This document shows positions 10,201 through 18,259 of a stretch of DNA of 53,401 bases, piece by piece (within the stretch, counting starts at the first letter, position 1; each line of letters opens with the position of its first letter). Source of the DNA: Mycobacterium sp. E787. GTDB taxonomy: Bacteria > Actinomycetota > Actinomycetes > Mycobacteriales > Mycobacteriaceae. The notes below the pieces were generated by a model. It was not told the origin of the DNA and made no database searches. It saw nothing but the letters and a program-made list of their open reading frames with translations. The DNA lies in assembly GCF_001668725.1 (NCBI RefSeq), contig NZ_LZKL01000123.1, forward strand, positions 1 to 53,401. The letters run 5' to 3'. Made by a program: the position numbers and the translations under genes.

Positions 10201-10663
10201 TGAGCGATACGGCGACACCTCCCGGCTGAGCGCCAATCAGTTCTTCTACGGGTTGCGGCAGGGCGACGAACACCGCGTCGAACTGGAGCGCGGTGTGGAG
10301 TTGCTGATCGGCCTGGAGGCGATCTCCGATCCCGACGAACGTGGCCTGCGCACCGTGATGTGCATCCTCAACGGGCAGTTGCGGCCGGTGTTGGTGCGCG
10401 ACCGCAGCATCGCCGCCGACGTGCCCGCGGCCGAAAAGGCCGACCGCACCAACCCCGACCACATCGCGGCCCCCTTCGCCGGTGTCGTCACCGTCACCAG
10501 CGACGTGGGGGAGGAGGTCGAAGCCGGCCAGACGATCGCCACCATCGAAGCGATGAAGATGGAGGCCGCCGTCACCACTCCCAAAGCCGGGAAGGTCGCG
10601 CGGGTCGCGGTCGCCCAGACCGCCCAGGTCGAGGGCGGCGACCTCCTGGTGGTGATCAGCTGA
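7280..10663 (+). CDS. pyc: pyruvate carboxylase
   Basis: A single-chain enzyme of about 1127 residues, the length of Rv2967c. Domains in order: biotin carboxylase (KVLVANRGEIAIRAFRA, ATP-grasp glycine loop AVAGGGGRGMRRV, FIEMNPRIQVEHTVTEEITDVDLV), carboxyltransferase (GVTDTTFRDAHQSLLATRVRT, ECWGGATYDVALRFL, HVHTHDTPGGQLATYVAA), and a C-terminal biotin carrier domain with EAMKMEA, whose Lys carries biotin. It makes oxaloacetate from pyruvate, refilling the TCA cycle, which fits its place directly after prpD. GTG 7271 is also in frame; GTG 7280 is preferred because it gives the family N-terminus and matches the leaderless promoter. Confidence 0.96.
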   Translation: MLAKVLVANRGEIAIRAFRAAYELEMATVAVYPYEDRNSVHRLKADESYQIGEPGHPVRAYLSIDEIVETALACGADAIYPGYGFLSENPDLAAACAAAGVTFVGPRAEVLELTGNKSRAIAAARAAGLPVLSSSPPSTSVDELVAAAESMAFPLFVKAVAGGGGRGMRRVSEPSGLAEAIEAASREAESAFGDAAVFLEQAVLNPRHIEVQVLADNHGNVIHLYERDCSVQRRHQKVIEIAPAPNLDPELRERICSDAVAFARSIGYTCAGTVEFLLDERGNHVFIEMNPRIQVEHTVTEEITDVDLVSAQLRIAGGQTLEDIGLSQDSITPHGAALQCRITTEDPANGFRPDTGRITAYRTPGGAGIRLDGGTTLGAEISAHFDSMLIKLTCRGRDFATAVRRARRAVAEFRIRGVSTNIPFLQAVLDDEDFQAGRVTTSFIEQRPQLLTARSSADRGTKILNYLADVTVNKPHGERPSTVYPHDKLPDIDLSGTPPAGSKQRLAELGPERFAAWLRESRRVGVTDTTFRDAHQSLLATRVRTSGLVKVAPYIARMMPQLLSVECWGGATYDVALRFLKEDPWERLAALREAMPNICLQMLLRGRNTVGYTPYPETVTAAFVEEATGTGIDIFRIFDALNNVESMRPAIDAVRETGTAVAEVAMSYTGDLSDPSENLYTLDYYLKLAEQIVMAGAHVLAIKDMAGLLRAPAATTLVSALRARFDLPVHVHTHDTPGGQLATYVAAWHAGADAVDGAAAPLAGTTSQPALSSIVAAAAHSAYDTGLSLTAVCDLEPYWEALRRVYAPFESGLPAPTGRVYHHEIPGGQLSNLRQQAIALGLGDRFEDIENAYAGADAILGRLVKVTPSSKVVGDLALALVGAGITARDFADDPARYDIPDSVIGFLRGELGDPPGGWPEPLRTKALQGRGPARPEQQLSAGDELALAAPGAERQATLNRLLFPGPTKELEDHRERYGDTSRLSANQFFYGLRQGDEHRVELERGVELLIGLEAISDPDERGLRTVMCILNGQLRPVLVRDRSIAADVPAAEKADRTNPDHIAAPFAGVVTVTSDVGEEVEAGQTIATIEAMKMEAAVTTPKAGKVARVAVAQTAQVEGGDLLVVIS

Positions 10664-10769
10664 CGGCGCCGACGTCGATCAGGGCGTGGAAGTTCTCCTG
10701 GCGACTTGACGGTATCCGGCGCTTAACTCGCGGGCAAAGGATTCTTTGCCCCAACCCAAGCCGCGCGCC

Positions 10770-10783
10770 TAGAACGCGTTCTA
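10770..10783. promoter_or_regulatory. KstR-type operator palindrome
   Basis: TAGAACGCGTTCTA is a perfect 14-bp palindrome, 12 nt before the start of the DUF3556 gene. It fits the recognition sequence of KstR, the TetR repressor of cholesterol catabolism (AAC-N2-GTT core with flanking T/A). It is the only perfect match I noticed in the window. The site would overlap the promoter of the following gene. Confidence 0.65.
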
Positions 10784-10795
10784 ATCTGTCAAACC

Positions 10796-12562
10796 ATGGG
10801 ATTTCTCAAACCCGACCTGCCCCAGCTCGACATGGCGGAGTGGAACAAGGGCACCCGCAGCGAGAAGATCCGTCCGATGGCCCGGCACTGGGCGGAGGTG
10901 GGCTTCGGCACGCCGGTCGCGCTGCACCTGTTCTACGTCCTGAAAATCCTGCTCTACATCCTGGGCGGCTGGCTGTTCGCCTCGGCCACGAGGGGACTGG
11001 GCGGATTCGCAGGCGTCGCGCACTGGTGGTCCGAGCCGATCGTCTTCGAGAAGGTCGTGCTCTACACGATGCTGTTCGAGGTGATCGGGCTGGGCTGCGG
11101 CTTCGGCCCGCTGAACAACCGCTTCTTCCCGCCGATGGGCTCGATCCTGTACTGGATGCGGTTCGGCACCATCCGACTGCCACCGTGGCCGGACCGCGTT
11201 CCGTTCACCAAGGGCACCGCCCGCAGGCCGGTGGACGTCTTCCTGTACGCGGCGCTGCTGGTGCTGACGCTGTGGGCGTTGTTCTCCGACGGCACCGGCC
11301 CGGTGCCGGAGCTGGGCACCAAAGTGGGGCTGCTGCCGACGTGGGAGATCGTGTGGATCCTGCTGATCCTCGCCGCGGCCGGGCTGCGCGACAAGGTGAT
11401 CTTCCTGGCCGCCCGCGGGGAGGTGTATGCGGCGATGGCCGTGACCTTCCTGTTCGGCGGCCCCGACATGATCGTCGGGTCCAAGGTGGTGTTCCTGGTC
11501 ATCTGGATGGGCGCGGCCACCTCGAAGCTCAACAAGCACTTCCCGTTCGTGATCTCCACGATGATGTCCAACAACCCGCTGGTGCGCCCCCGGTGGCTCA
11601 AGCGGCGCTTCTTCGAAAAGTTCCCCGACGACCTGCGGCCCGGGCGGCTGTCCCGGCTCCTGGCCCACGTCAGCACCGCCATCGAGATGCTGGTGCCACT
11701 GCCGCTGTTCTTCTGCCACGGCGGCTGGCCGACGACGGTGGCCGCGATCGTGATGGTGTGCTTCCACCTGGGCATCCTGGTGTCGATCCCGATGGGCGTG
11801 CCGCTGGAGTGGAACGTCTTCATGATCTTCGGCGTGCTGTCGTTGTTCGTCGCGCACGCCAACCTGGGGCTCAGCGACCTGAGGCATCCGGTGCTGGTCG
11901 CGATCCTGTTCGTCGTCATCGCCGGAATCGTCGTGCTGGGCAACATGTTTCCGCGCAAGATCTCGTTCCTGCCGGGCATGCGCTACTACGCCGGCAACTG
12001 GGACACCACGCTGTGGTGCATCAAGCCGTCGGCCAACGAGAAGATCGGCCGGGGCATCATTGCGATCGCCAGCATGCCGCAGGCCCAGCTGGAGCGGTTC
12101 TACGGCAGCCCGGAGGCCGCGCAGATCCCCATCTACATGGGGTATGCGTTCCGCGGGTTCAACACCCACGGCCGGGCCCTGTTCACGCTGGCCCACCGCG
12201 CCATGGCCGGGCACAACGAGGACGACTACGTCATCACCGACGGCGAGCGGATCTGCAGCACCGCGATCGGCTGGAACTTCGGCGACGGCCACATGCACAA
12301 CGAGCAACTCATCACCGCCATGCAGCAGCGCTGCCACTTCGAGCCGGGTGAGGTGCGCGTCGTCCTGCTCGACGCGCAGCCCATCCACAAGCAGACCCAG
12401 GCCTACCGGCTGGTGGACGCCGCCACCGGCGAGTTCGAGCGCGGCATCGTGCGCGTCGCCGACATGGTGACCCGGCAGCCCTGGGCCGACGACGTGCCGG
12501 TCCAGGTGCTGTCGGAACCGGCCGACGTGCCGGCCGAAAGGCCGGAGTCGCCGCGAGCGTAA
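10796..12562 (+). CDS. DUF3556 transmembrane protein (Rv1132-like)
   Basis: 588 residues with at least ten hydrophobic segments in the first ~400 (for example ALHLFYVLKILLYILGGWLF, VVLYTMLFEVIGLGCGF, WEIVWILLILAAAGL, HPVLVAILFVVIAGIVVLG), then a soluble C-terminal ~190 residues containing HTHGRALFTLAHRAM and GWNFGDGHMHNEQLITAMQQRCHFE. Length and layout match Pfam DUF3556, whose M. tuberculosis member I take to be Rv1132, next to metE there as here. The function is unknown. A KstR-type operator in front suggests a link to sterol or lipid metabolism. Confidence 0.82.
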   Translation: MGFLKPDLPQLDMAEWNKGTRSEKIRPMARHWAEVGFGTPVALHLFYVLKILLYILGGWLFASATRGLGGFAGVAHWWSEPIVFEKVVLYTMLFEVIGLGCGFGPLNNRFFPPMGSILYWMRFGTIRLPPWPDRVPFTKGTARRPVDVFLYAALLVLTLWALFSDGTGPVPELGTKVGLLPTWEIVWILLILAAAGLRDKVIFLAARGEVYAAMAVTFLFGGPDMIVGSKVVFLVIWMGAATSKLNKHFPFVISTMMSNNPLVRPRWLKRRFFEKFPDDLRPGRLSRLLAHVSTAIEMLVPLPLFFCHGGWPTTVAAIVMVCFHLGILVSIPMGVPLEWNVFMIFGVLSLFVAHANLGLSDLRHPVLVAILFVVIAGIVVLGNMFPRKISFLPGMRYYAGNWDTTLWCIKPSANEKIGRGIIAIASMPQAQLERFYGSPEAAQIPIYMGYAFRGFNTHGRALFTLAHRAMAGHNEDDYVITDGERICSTAIGWNFGDGHMHNEQLITAMQQRCHFEPGEVRVVLLDAQPIHKQTQAYRLVDAATGEFERGIVRVADMVTRQPWADDVPVQVLSEPADVPAERPESPRA

Positions 12563-12617
12563 CCGCGCTGCGAAATTTCGGTCCCAGAATCTCAGCGTGG
12601 TTACGCTCGCGCCAAAG

Positions 12618-14888
12618 CTAGGCGCTCGCCCGGACCTCCTGGGCCGCGGCGACCATGTTGCGCAGCGACGCGGTCACCTCGTCGGGGTTGCGGGTCTTCA
12701 GCCCGCAGTCCGGGTTGACCCAAAGCCGTTCCGGTGGCACGGCTCTCAGCGCGGCGCGTAGCGACTCGGCCATCTCGCCGGCGCTCGGTACCCGAGGCGA
12801 GTGGATGTCGTAGACGCCCGGGCCGACGCTGTTGGCGAAGCCGACGGAGTTCAGGTCGTCGAGCACCTCCATGTGCGAGCGGGCCGCCTCGAGGGACGTG
12901 ACGTCGGCATCCAGGTCGGCGATGGCGCCGATCACCTCGCCGAATTCCGAATAGCACAGGTGGGTGTGGATCTGCGTCGAGTCGGCGACACCGGAGGTGG
13001 CCAGGCGGAAAGCCGCCACCGCCCAACGCAGGTAGTCCTCCTGCTGGGCGCGGCGCAGCGGCAGCAGCTCGCGCAGCGCCGGCTCGTCGACCTGGATCAC
13101 CGCGATGCCTGCGGCCTGCAGGTCCACGGTCTCGTCGCGAATGGCCAGCGCCACCTGGTTCGCGGTGTCGGCCAGCGGCTGGTCGTCGCGGACGAACGAC
13201 CAGGCCAAGATCGTGACCGGCCCGGTCAACATGCCCTTCACCGGCTTGTCGGTCAGGGACTGGGCGTAGCTGATCCACTCGACGGTCATCGGGTGGGTCC
13301 GCGCGACGTCACCGTAGAGGATCGGCGGGCGCACGCAGCGGCTGCCGTAGGACTGGACCCAGCCGTTCTGCGTGGCGAAGAAGCCCTCCAGCTGCTCGGC
13401 GAAGTACTGCACCATGTCGTTGCGCTCCGGCTCGCCGTGCACCAGCACGTCGAGGCCCAGTTGCTCCTGCAGGGCGATCACGTCGGCGATCTCCCTGCGC
13501 ATCTTGGCGACATACTCGGCCTCGTCGATCTCACCCGCCCGAAACGCCGCGCGCGCCTTGCGGATTGCGGAGGTCTGGGGGTAGGAGCCGATGGTCGTGG
13601 TGGGCAGCGGCGGCAGGTGCAGCCGCGCCTCCTGGCTGGCGCGGCGCTGCTCCGCGTCCCCGCGGTGCGCCCCCGCCTCGAGGATCGAGTCGATGCGCGC
13701 CCGAATCTCACCGTTGTGCAGCCGCGGATCGCCCTTGCGCGACGCCACGGCGGAGTTGGACGCCGCGATCTCCTCGGCGACCGCGTCACGTCCCTCGCGC
13801 AGTGCGCGCGCGAGGGTGACCACCTCGCGGACCTTTTCGGCCCCGAACGCCAGCCAGCTGCGCAGGTTGTCGTCGAGACCGGTTTCGGGCTCCAGCGAAT
13901 ACGGCACGTGCAGGGTCGAGCACGACGTCGAAACCGCGACCGCGCCAGCCGAACCCAGCAGGGTGGTCAGCTTGCCCAGCGCCGCCTGCAGGTCGGTGCG
14001 CCACACGTTGCGCCCGTCGACGACGCCGGCGACGAGCAGCTTGCCGGACAGCTCCGGGATGCCCGCCACCGCGGTGTCCGCGCCGGCCACCAGGTCGACG
14101 CCGATGGCTTCGACGGGCGTGCGGGCCAGCCCCGCCAGCGATGCGCCCGGGTCGCCGAAGTAGGTGGCGACGTGGATGGCGGGCCGGTTGCTCACCGCGC
14201 CCAGCGCGTTGTACACCGCCTCGGCCAGCGCGGGCGAGTCGGGCGAGATGTCGGTGACCAGCGCGGGCTCGTCGAACTGCACCCATCGCGCCCCGCCGTC
14301 GGCGAGCCGGGCGAGCAGTTCCGCGTAGATCGGAACCAGCTCCTCCAGCCGCTCGATCGGCGCGCCGCCGCCGTTGACGGCCTTGCTCAGCAGCAGGAAG
14401 GTGATCGGGCCGATGACGACGGGCCGAGCGGGAATGCCCTGCGCGAAAGCCTCTTTCAGCTCCGAGAGCACCTTGTCGGGGTTGAGCGCGAACGTGGTCG
14501 CGGGCTCGATCTCGGGGACCAGGTAGTGGTAGTTCGTGTCGAACCACTTGGTCATCTCCAAGGGTGCGACGTCGGAGTTGCCGCGAGCGAGGGCGAAGTA
14601 GCGGTCCAGCTCGTCGGGGACATCGCCGGCCCGCGTCGGCAGCGCGCCGAGCATGACGGCCGTGTCGAGCATCTGGTCGTAGTAGGAGAAGGTGTTCACC
14701 GGGACCGAGTCCAGGCCTGCCGACGCCAGGTGAGACCACATGTCGCGGCGCAGCGAGGCGGCGACGGACTCCAAGTCCGCTCGGCTGGTGCGTCCGGCCC
14801 AGTAACCCTCGGTCGCGCGTTTGAGTTCGCGTTTCGGGCCGATGCGCGGGGAGCCGGTAACCGTTGCCGTGAAGGGTTGAGAGGTCAC
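12618..14888 (-). CDS. metE: cobalamin-independent methionine synthase
   Basis: 756 residues, nearly the length of M. tuberculosis MetE (Rv1133c). It transfers the methyl group of 5-methyltetrahydropteroyl-triglutamate to homocysteine, the last step of methionine synthesis. Visible features: the N-terminal domain beginning TVTGSPRIGPKRELKRATEGYW and NTFSYYDQMLDTAVMLGALP, the linker PPLPTTTIGSYPQTSAIRKAR, and the C-terminal catalytic domain with VHGEPERNDMVQYF, IHTHLCYSEF (zinc-binding His/Cys) and NPDCGLKTR (zinc-binding Cys). GTG start with an AGGA upstream. A cobalamin riboswitch lies about 150 nt upstream on the same strand, so B12 should repress the gene when the B12-dependent enzyme MetH can take over. 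Confidence 0.96.
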   Translation of the reverse strand: MTSQPFTATVTGSPRIGPKRELKRATEGYWAGRTSRADLESVAASLRRDMWSHLASAGLDSVPVNTFSYYDQMLDTAVMLGALPTRAGDVPDELDRYFALARGNSDVAPLEMTKWFDTNYHYLVPEIEPATTFALNPDKVLSELKEAFAQGIPARPVVIGPITFLLLSKAVNGGGAPIERLEELVPIYAELLARLADGGARWVQFDEPALVTDISPDSPALAEAVYNALGAVSNRPAIHVATYFGDPGASLAGLARTPVEAIGVDLVAGADTAVAGIPELSGKLLVAGVVDGRNVWRTDLQAALGKLTTLLGSAGAVAVSTSCSTLHVPYSLEPETGLDDNLRSWLAFGAEKVREVVTLARALREGRDAVAEEIAASNSAVASRKGDPRLHNGEIRARIDSILEAGAHRGDAEQRRASQEARLHLPPLPTTTIGSYPQTSAIRKARAAFRAGEIDEAEYVAKMRREIADVIALQEQLGLDVLVHGEPERNDMVQYFAEQLEGFFATQNGWVQSYGSRCVRPPILYGDVARTHPMTVEWISYAQSLTDKPVKGMLTGPVTILAWSFVRDDQPLADTANQVALAIRDETVDLQAAGIAVIQVDEPALRELLPLRRAQQEDYLRWAVAAFRLATSGVADSTQIHTHLCYSEFGEVIGAIADLDADVTSLEAARSHMEVLDDLNSVGFANSVGPGVYDIHSPRVPSAGEMAESLRAALRAVPPERLWVNPDCGLKTRNPDEVTASLRNMVAAAQEVRASA

Positions 14889-15039
14889 GATTTCGTCCTA
14901 TCGATCGACGGGGCGCTCACCGCCGCGGACGCGCAGCCGATCCGAACACGGTGAACGCCTTCGGGTTACACCGCACCGGTACGGCCAAACGCCCATTCCA
15001 CGAGGCGGTGAGCCGGCCGGACGCGGCGCGCCCGGCACC

Positions 15040-15215
15040 GCTGGCAGGTCTTCGGACTCGCAGGCGCGCACCGCGGTGGTGCTCCTAGTGGCCGTCGCTT
15101 CCCGGTCTCCGATGTTTCTCAGACCAGTGCTTGTGACGGCGGTCGTTCCTGCATACCGCTGCGGGACAGTCCCGGACTCCCACCGGGTTCCCTCTCGCGA
15201 CGCACGTCTAACCTG
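15040..15215 (-). promoter_or_regulatory. cobalamin (B12) riboswitch controlling metE
   Basis: Read on the minus strand, the element runs from GAGGCAGGTTAGACG-type sequence through GGGAACCCGGTGGGAG and the hallmark GGGACTGTCCCGCAGCGGTA, ending with GAGTCCGAAGACCTGCC. These are the conserved core blocks of the cobalamin riboswitch. It sits in the long 5' leader of metE; a B12 riboswitch is also known in front of M. tuberculosis metE. The rest of the 14889-15410 gap holds the metE leader and the promoter of the following gene; no other gene is seen there. Confidence 0.9.
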
Positions 15216-15410
15216 CCTCGCTCGATGCCGGCGCCGCGGTTGCGGCGACGGCAGACCAGCTGCGCAGCGGAGTTTACCGCGTGAACGTCCGAACGAGGCG
15301 GTCGCTCGAGGTGAGCCGTAACCGATCCTCTGTTAGCGTGCCCGTCATCAGAGGTCGGCGGGGCAGACGCCGCTAACGAGCGGGGCCTTCCAGAGAAAAG
15401 GAATCCCAAC

Positions 15411-15638
15411 ATGAAGACGAGACGATTGACGGCCACGTTCGGCGCTGCAGCGGCGGCCTTGGCCGCCGGTGTTGTGTGGACCGCGCCATCGGCCTCGGCC
15501 GGCTCCGACTATTGCAATGCGCTCCCGCCCAAGGACGCTCGCGATTGCAACTGCGGCTTCGACTTCGCCCCCGGTAGTCCGGAGCTTCAGCAGTGCCTGT
15601 CGGGAAAGGCGCCCGCGCCCGGTCCCGCGCAACCTTGA
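15411..15638 (+). CDS. small exported Cys-containing protein of unknown function
   Basis: 75 residues. The first 30 form a clear Sec signal peptide: MKTRRL, then a hydrophobic Ala/Val core, then SASA before GSDYC. The mature part of about 45 residues has four cysteines (in NALPPKDARDCNCGFDF and neighbouring sequence), enough for two disulfides, and a Pro/Ala-rich end (APAPGPAQP). AAAAGGA lies about 9 nt before the ATG. I do not recognise a family. The gene is divergent from the metE leader and convergent with the P450 remnant. Confidence 0.78.
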   Translation: MKTRRLTATFGAAAAALAAGVVWTAPSASAGSDYCNALPPKDARDCNCGFDFAPGSPELQQCLSGKAPAPGPAQP

Positions 15639-15658
15639 GGACGGGGCGCCGACCGGTA

Positions 15659-16591
15659 CTAAGCCCTCGTCACCAGCGGTAGCTCCGGCAGCCACAACGA
15701 GCTCTCGGTATTCGGGAACCCGGCCACCGGCCGGAAACCGGGCACCAGCCCGAGGTGCCCGGCCCGGTCGACCCATTCCTCGACCAGCACGCGCAACACC
15801 TGCCGGACGATGTGCCCGCCGCGGCACCGCATCGACCCCGCACCCAGACTCCAATGCCGGTGCGCCCTAACGCCGATGACAAGGTCATCGGTGGACATGG
15901 CGTCGCTGCCGTCCCGCTGCACCGCGGCGATACACAACATCACCACCATGCCGGGCGGCAGCTCTACCCCACCGACGGTCGTCGGCTGGGTGGTGAAACG
16001 TTGGCAGCCTTGCACCATCGGCTCCAACCGCAGGACCTCTTCAACGAACCCGCGTATCAGCTCAGGCTGACCTCGAAGCAGTTCGCACAAGTCGGGGTGG
16101 CGCGCCAACTCGAACAGGTGCCAGCCGGCGTGTTTGAACAGATTGCGGCAGGCCTCGAGAAAGACGTGGCCGGATCGCCCCGCCAGGTGTTCAGCGGGCA
16201 ATAGCCGCAGGCGTGCCACGATGTCGAAAAGGGCGCCGGCCATCGGCGTGGTCACGGCGGCCACCGCGTCTCCGCCACCGGCGGCGGCGAAACGATCGAT
16301 CAGCGCGGCGGCGGTCGGACGGAATGCCGCCGCAATGTCATGGGCTGCCTTCGGCGCGAACAGCTGCTGGTGGACCTCGAGGTCGCGGTCGGGAACAGCG
16401 CGGGCGCGATCCAGCCTCGCATCGTCCAGATGCGCCAGCACCTCCTCCCGCCCGACGACAAACACCCAGTTGGCTCCCGGGTCTTGCAGAACCGGGCCGG
16501 CCTGTCGTGCCAAGCGCCAACCCAAGCCGCGGTCCGTGCTGAGGGCGGTTCCCGCCTCGGCGGGAAAGACGGGGCAGTCGGAAAGCTTCAG
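15659..16591 (-). pseudogene. eroded cytochrome P450
   Basis: P450 parts are recognisable in order: WVFVVGREEVLAHLDDARL, LFAPKAAHDIAAAFRPTAAALIDRF, WHLFELARHPDLCELLRG, the ExxR helix EEVLRLEPM, and a heme region HWSLGAGSMRCRGGHI. The product is only about 310 residues instead of ~400. The gap before WHLFELARHP removes the I-helix with its AG-x-(D/E)-T-T motif, and other stretches are missing too, all in frame. The heme loop lacks the usual Phe and the His before Cys. A very strong Shine-Dalgarno (GGAAGGAGGAGG) is followed six bases later by CTG at 16591 where ATG would be expected; the first conventional in-frame start is TTG 16525. I read it as a decaying gene. Confidence 0.7.
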
Positions 16592-16654
16592 ATGCCTCCT
16601 CCTTCCATGCCTGAGAGCAAATCCGCGCCCCGAAAGCCTCCGCGGCAGCGGAGT

Positions 16655-17311
16655 TTACCGGTCAGCCAGCGCCTCGGCGATGGGGACGCCGTTCCCACCG
16701 GCACCGTTGTTGAAGTCGATGGTGCGGCCGATGGTCGAGTCGTCGTGCAGTGTCGCGGCCACCACGAGCGCGACATCTTCCCGGGAGACCTCGCCTTTCC
16801 CCTTGCCGATGACGATTCGGCCGGTGGCCGGCTCCAGCGTTAGATGGCCCGGACCCAGTACCGTCCAATCCAGGTCGCTGGCGCGCAGATGCGCGTCCGC
16901 GGCCGCCTTGGCCTCCGCATACGGGAAGAACGAATTGTCGCTCGGCACACCATGATCCGGCCCGGCGCCGAAGTAGGACACCATCACGAACCGCCTGACA
17001 CCCGCCCGCGCGGCGGCATCGATCACCCGGATCGCCGCGTCGCGGTCGACGGCGTAGGTCCGCGCCGGGTTGCCGCCGCCCGCCCCGGCGGAGAAGACGA
17101 CGGCGTCGTGCCCGGCGATGAGGCCGGCCAGCGCGTCGGTGTCGAGCCGCTCGATGTCGGCGACGACCGGCTGCGCGCCCGTCGCGGCTACGTCGTCGGT
17201 GTGGTCGGGGTTGCGGAAAACCGAACTCACCTCGTCGCCGCGGCCGGCCAGGATGCGGGCCAGCTGCAGCGCGACCTTGCCGTGGCCGCCGATGATGATG
17301 ACTCGCGCCAT
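16655..17311 (-). CDS. NAD(P)H-binding Rossmann-fold protein (atypical SDR)
   Basis: 218 residues with ATG at 17311. The N-terminal nucleotide-binding motif is VIIIGGHGKVALQLARIL, in the GxxGxxG form of atypical short-chain dehydrogenases. FVMVSYFGAG, PYAEAKAAADAHLRASDLDWTVLGPGHLT and EVSREDVALVVAATL match the NmrA/SDR-a5-like group (YwnB type). Substrate unknown. It lies head-to-tail before the P450 remnant and 28 nt after the neighbouring SDR gene on the same strand, so it may be transcribed from the operator-bearing promoter upstream of that SDR. Confidence 0.82.
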   Translation of the reverse strand: MARVIIIGGHGKVALQLARILAGRGDEVSSVFRNPDHTDDVAATGAQPVVADIERLDTDALAGLIAGHDAVVFSAGAGGGNPARTYAVDRDAAIRVIDAAARAGVRRFVMVSYFGAGPDHGVPSDNSFFPYAEAKAAADAHLRASDLDWTVLGPGHLTLEPATGRIVIGKGKGEVSREDVALVVAATLHDDSTIGRTIDFNNGAGGNGVPIAEALADR

Positions 17312-17339
17312 GCCTTCGACGGTAGCGTCGTACCCGCTT

Positions 17340-18182
17340 CTACAGCTTCACCCGCCCCATGATCAGGTCGATGATCGGCTTGCCGGGCGGGTAAGCGCCG
17401 GTGAGCGACGCCATGGTGTGCCCGTAGTCGACCAGCAGCGTGATCCCGTTGACGCCGAAGGCGGCGGCGCTGTTCAGGAACGCCATCACGTCGCCCATCT
17501 GCTCCGGGGTGTGGACCTTCGAGCCGGTCTCGTCGCGGTAGTCCTGGGCGAAGGTCAGCCAGAGGTCGGCATTGGCCTGGGCCAGCGGGGTGTCGGTGGG
17601 GCCCGGGCAGATCGCGTTGATCCGGATGCCCTTCTTCAGCAGCGGGTAGCCCTGGGTCGCGACGTAGGCGTTGACGACCTTCTTGGAAAAGCCGTAGTGG
17701 ATGATGCCTTCCGCTTCGTGCGCCTTGACCCAGTCCCGGGCGGCCGCGAAGTCCGGTGTGGCGAGGAACTCCGTGAGCAGCTCCAGGTCGTTCTCCCAGC
17801 CCATGCCGGCCACCGAGGAGATGAAGCAGATCGCCGAGCCCGCGGGAAGCTGGTTCTTCGCGAGCAGACGGTCGATGAGATGGCGATGGCCGATGAAGTT
17901 GATGGCCATCAGGTCGGTCGTCCCGTCGGCGATGCCGGCGGCCGAGAACAGCGCGTGGATCGGTCCGTCGAGCTGCTCGACGGCGGCGTCGATCGATGCC
18001 GGGTCGCGCAGGTCCACCTGGATGGACTTGGCGACGTCGTAGTTCACCGGCGCGTAATCCATCACGATCACCTCGGCCCCCAGCTCGCCCGCCGACTTGG
18101 CCGCCGCGGCGCCCATGCCGGTGGCGCCGCCGACGACGAGAGCCCGTTTGCCGTCGTAGCGCAACCGATCGACAACAGTCAT
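17340..18182 (-). CDS. SDR family oxidoreductase, hydroxysteroid dehydrogenase-like
   Basis: 280 residues. The frame is open further upstream, but GAAGGAG seven bases before ATG 18182 fixes the start at MTVVDRLRYDGKRALVVGG. NAD(P)-binding: VVGGATGMGAAAAKSAGELGAEV. Catalytic region: CFISSVAGMGWENDLELL with Ser, and YGFSKKVV with Tyr and Lys. Then INAICPGPTDTPL. The closest remembered relatives are bacterial 3-alpha-hydroxysteroid dehydrogenase / carbonyl reductase-like SDRs. One of the six cluster operators lies 56 nt upstream, tying the gene to the tandem TetR regulon. Confidence 0.85.
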   Translation of the reverse strand: MTVVDRLRYDGKRALVVGGATGMGAAAAKSAGELGAEVIVMDYAPVNYDVAKSIQVDLRDPASIDAAVEQLDGPIHALFSAAGIADGTTDLMAINFIGHRHLIDRLLAKNQLPAGSAICFISSVAGMGWENDLELLTEFLATPDFAAARDWVKAHEAEGIIHYGFSKKVVNAYVATQGYPLLKKGIRINAICPGPTDTPLAQANADLWLTFAQDYRDETGSKVHTPEQMGDVMAFLNSAAAFGVNGITLLVDYGHTMASLTGAYPPGKPIIDLIMGRVKL

Positions 18183-18237
18183 GGAAATCTCCTTCTCGTT
18201 CACTGCCAACCCGGTTCTAATTGCCCAACTGTATGGG

Positions 18238-18256
18238 TAACAGTTTTTTGGCTCAA
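18238..18256. promoter_or_regulatory. cluster operator A (candidate site for tandem TetR)
   Basis: TAACAGTTTTTTGGCTCAA, aligned with the consensus GAACAGATATTTGGTCAA (one extra base before TCAA). It lies just upstream of the SDR gene starting at 18182. It also forms part of AACTGT-N7-ACAGTT, an inverted repeat at 18227-18245. Confidence 0.5.
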
Positions 18257-18259
18257 TAC

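Noticed and set aside
12801..14954. 717-codon open frame on the plus strand opposite metE
   Set aside because: It mirrors metE codon by codon and shows no family pattern; it also runs into the metE leader.
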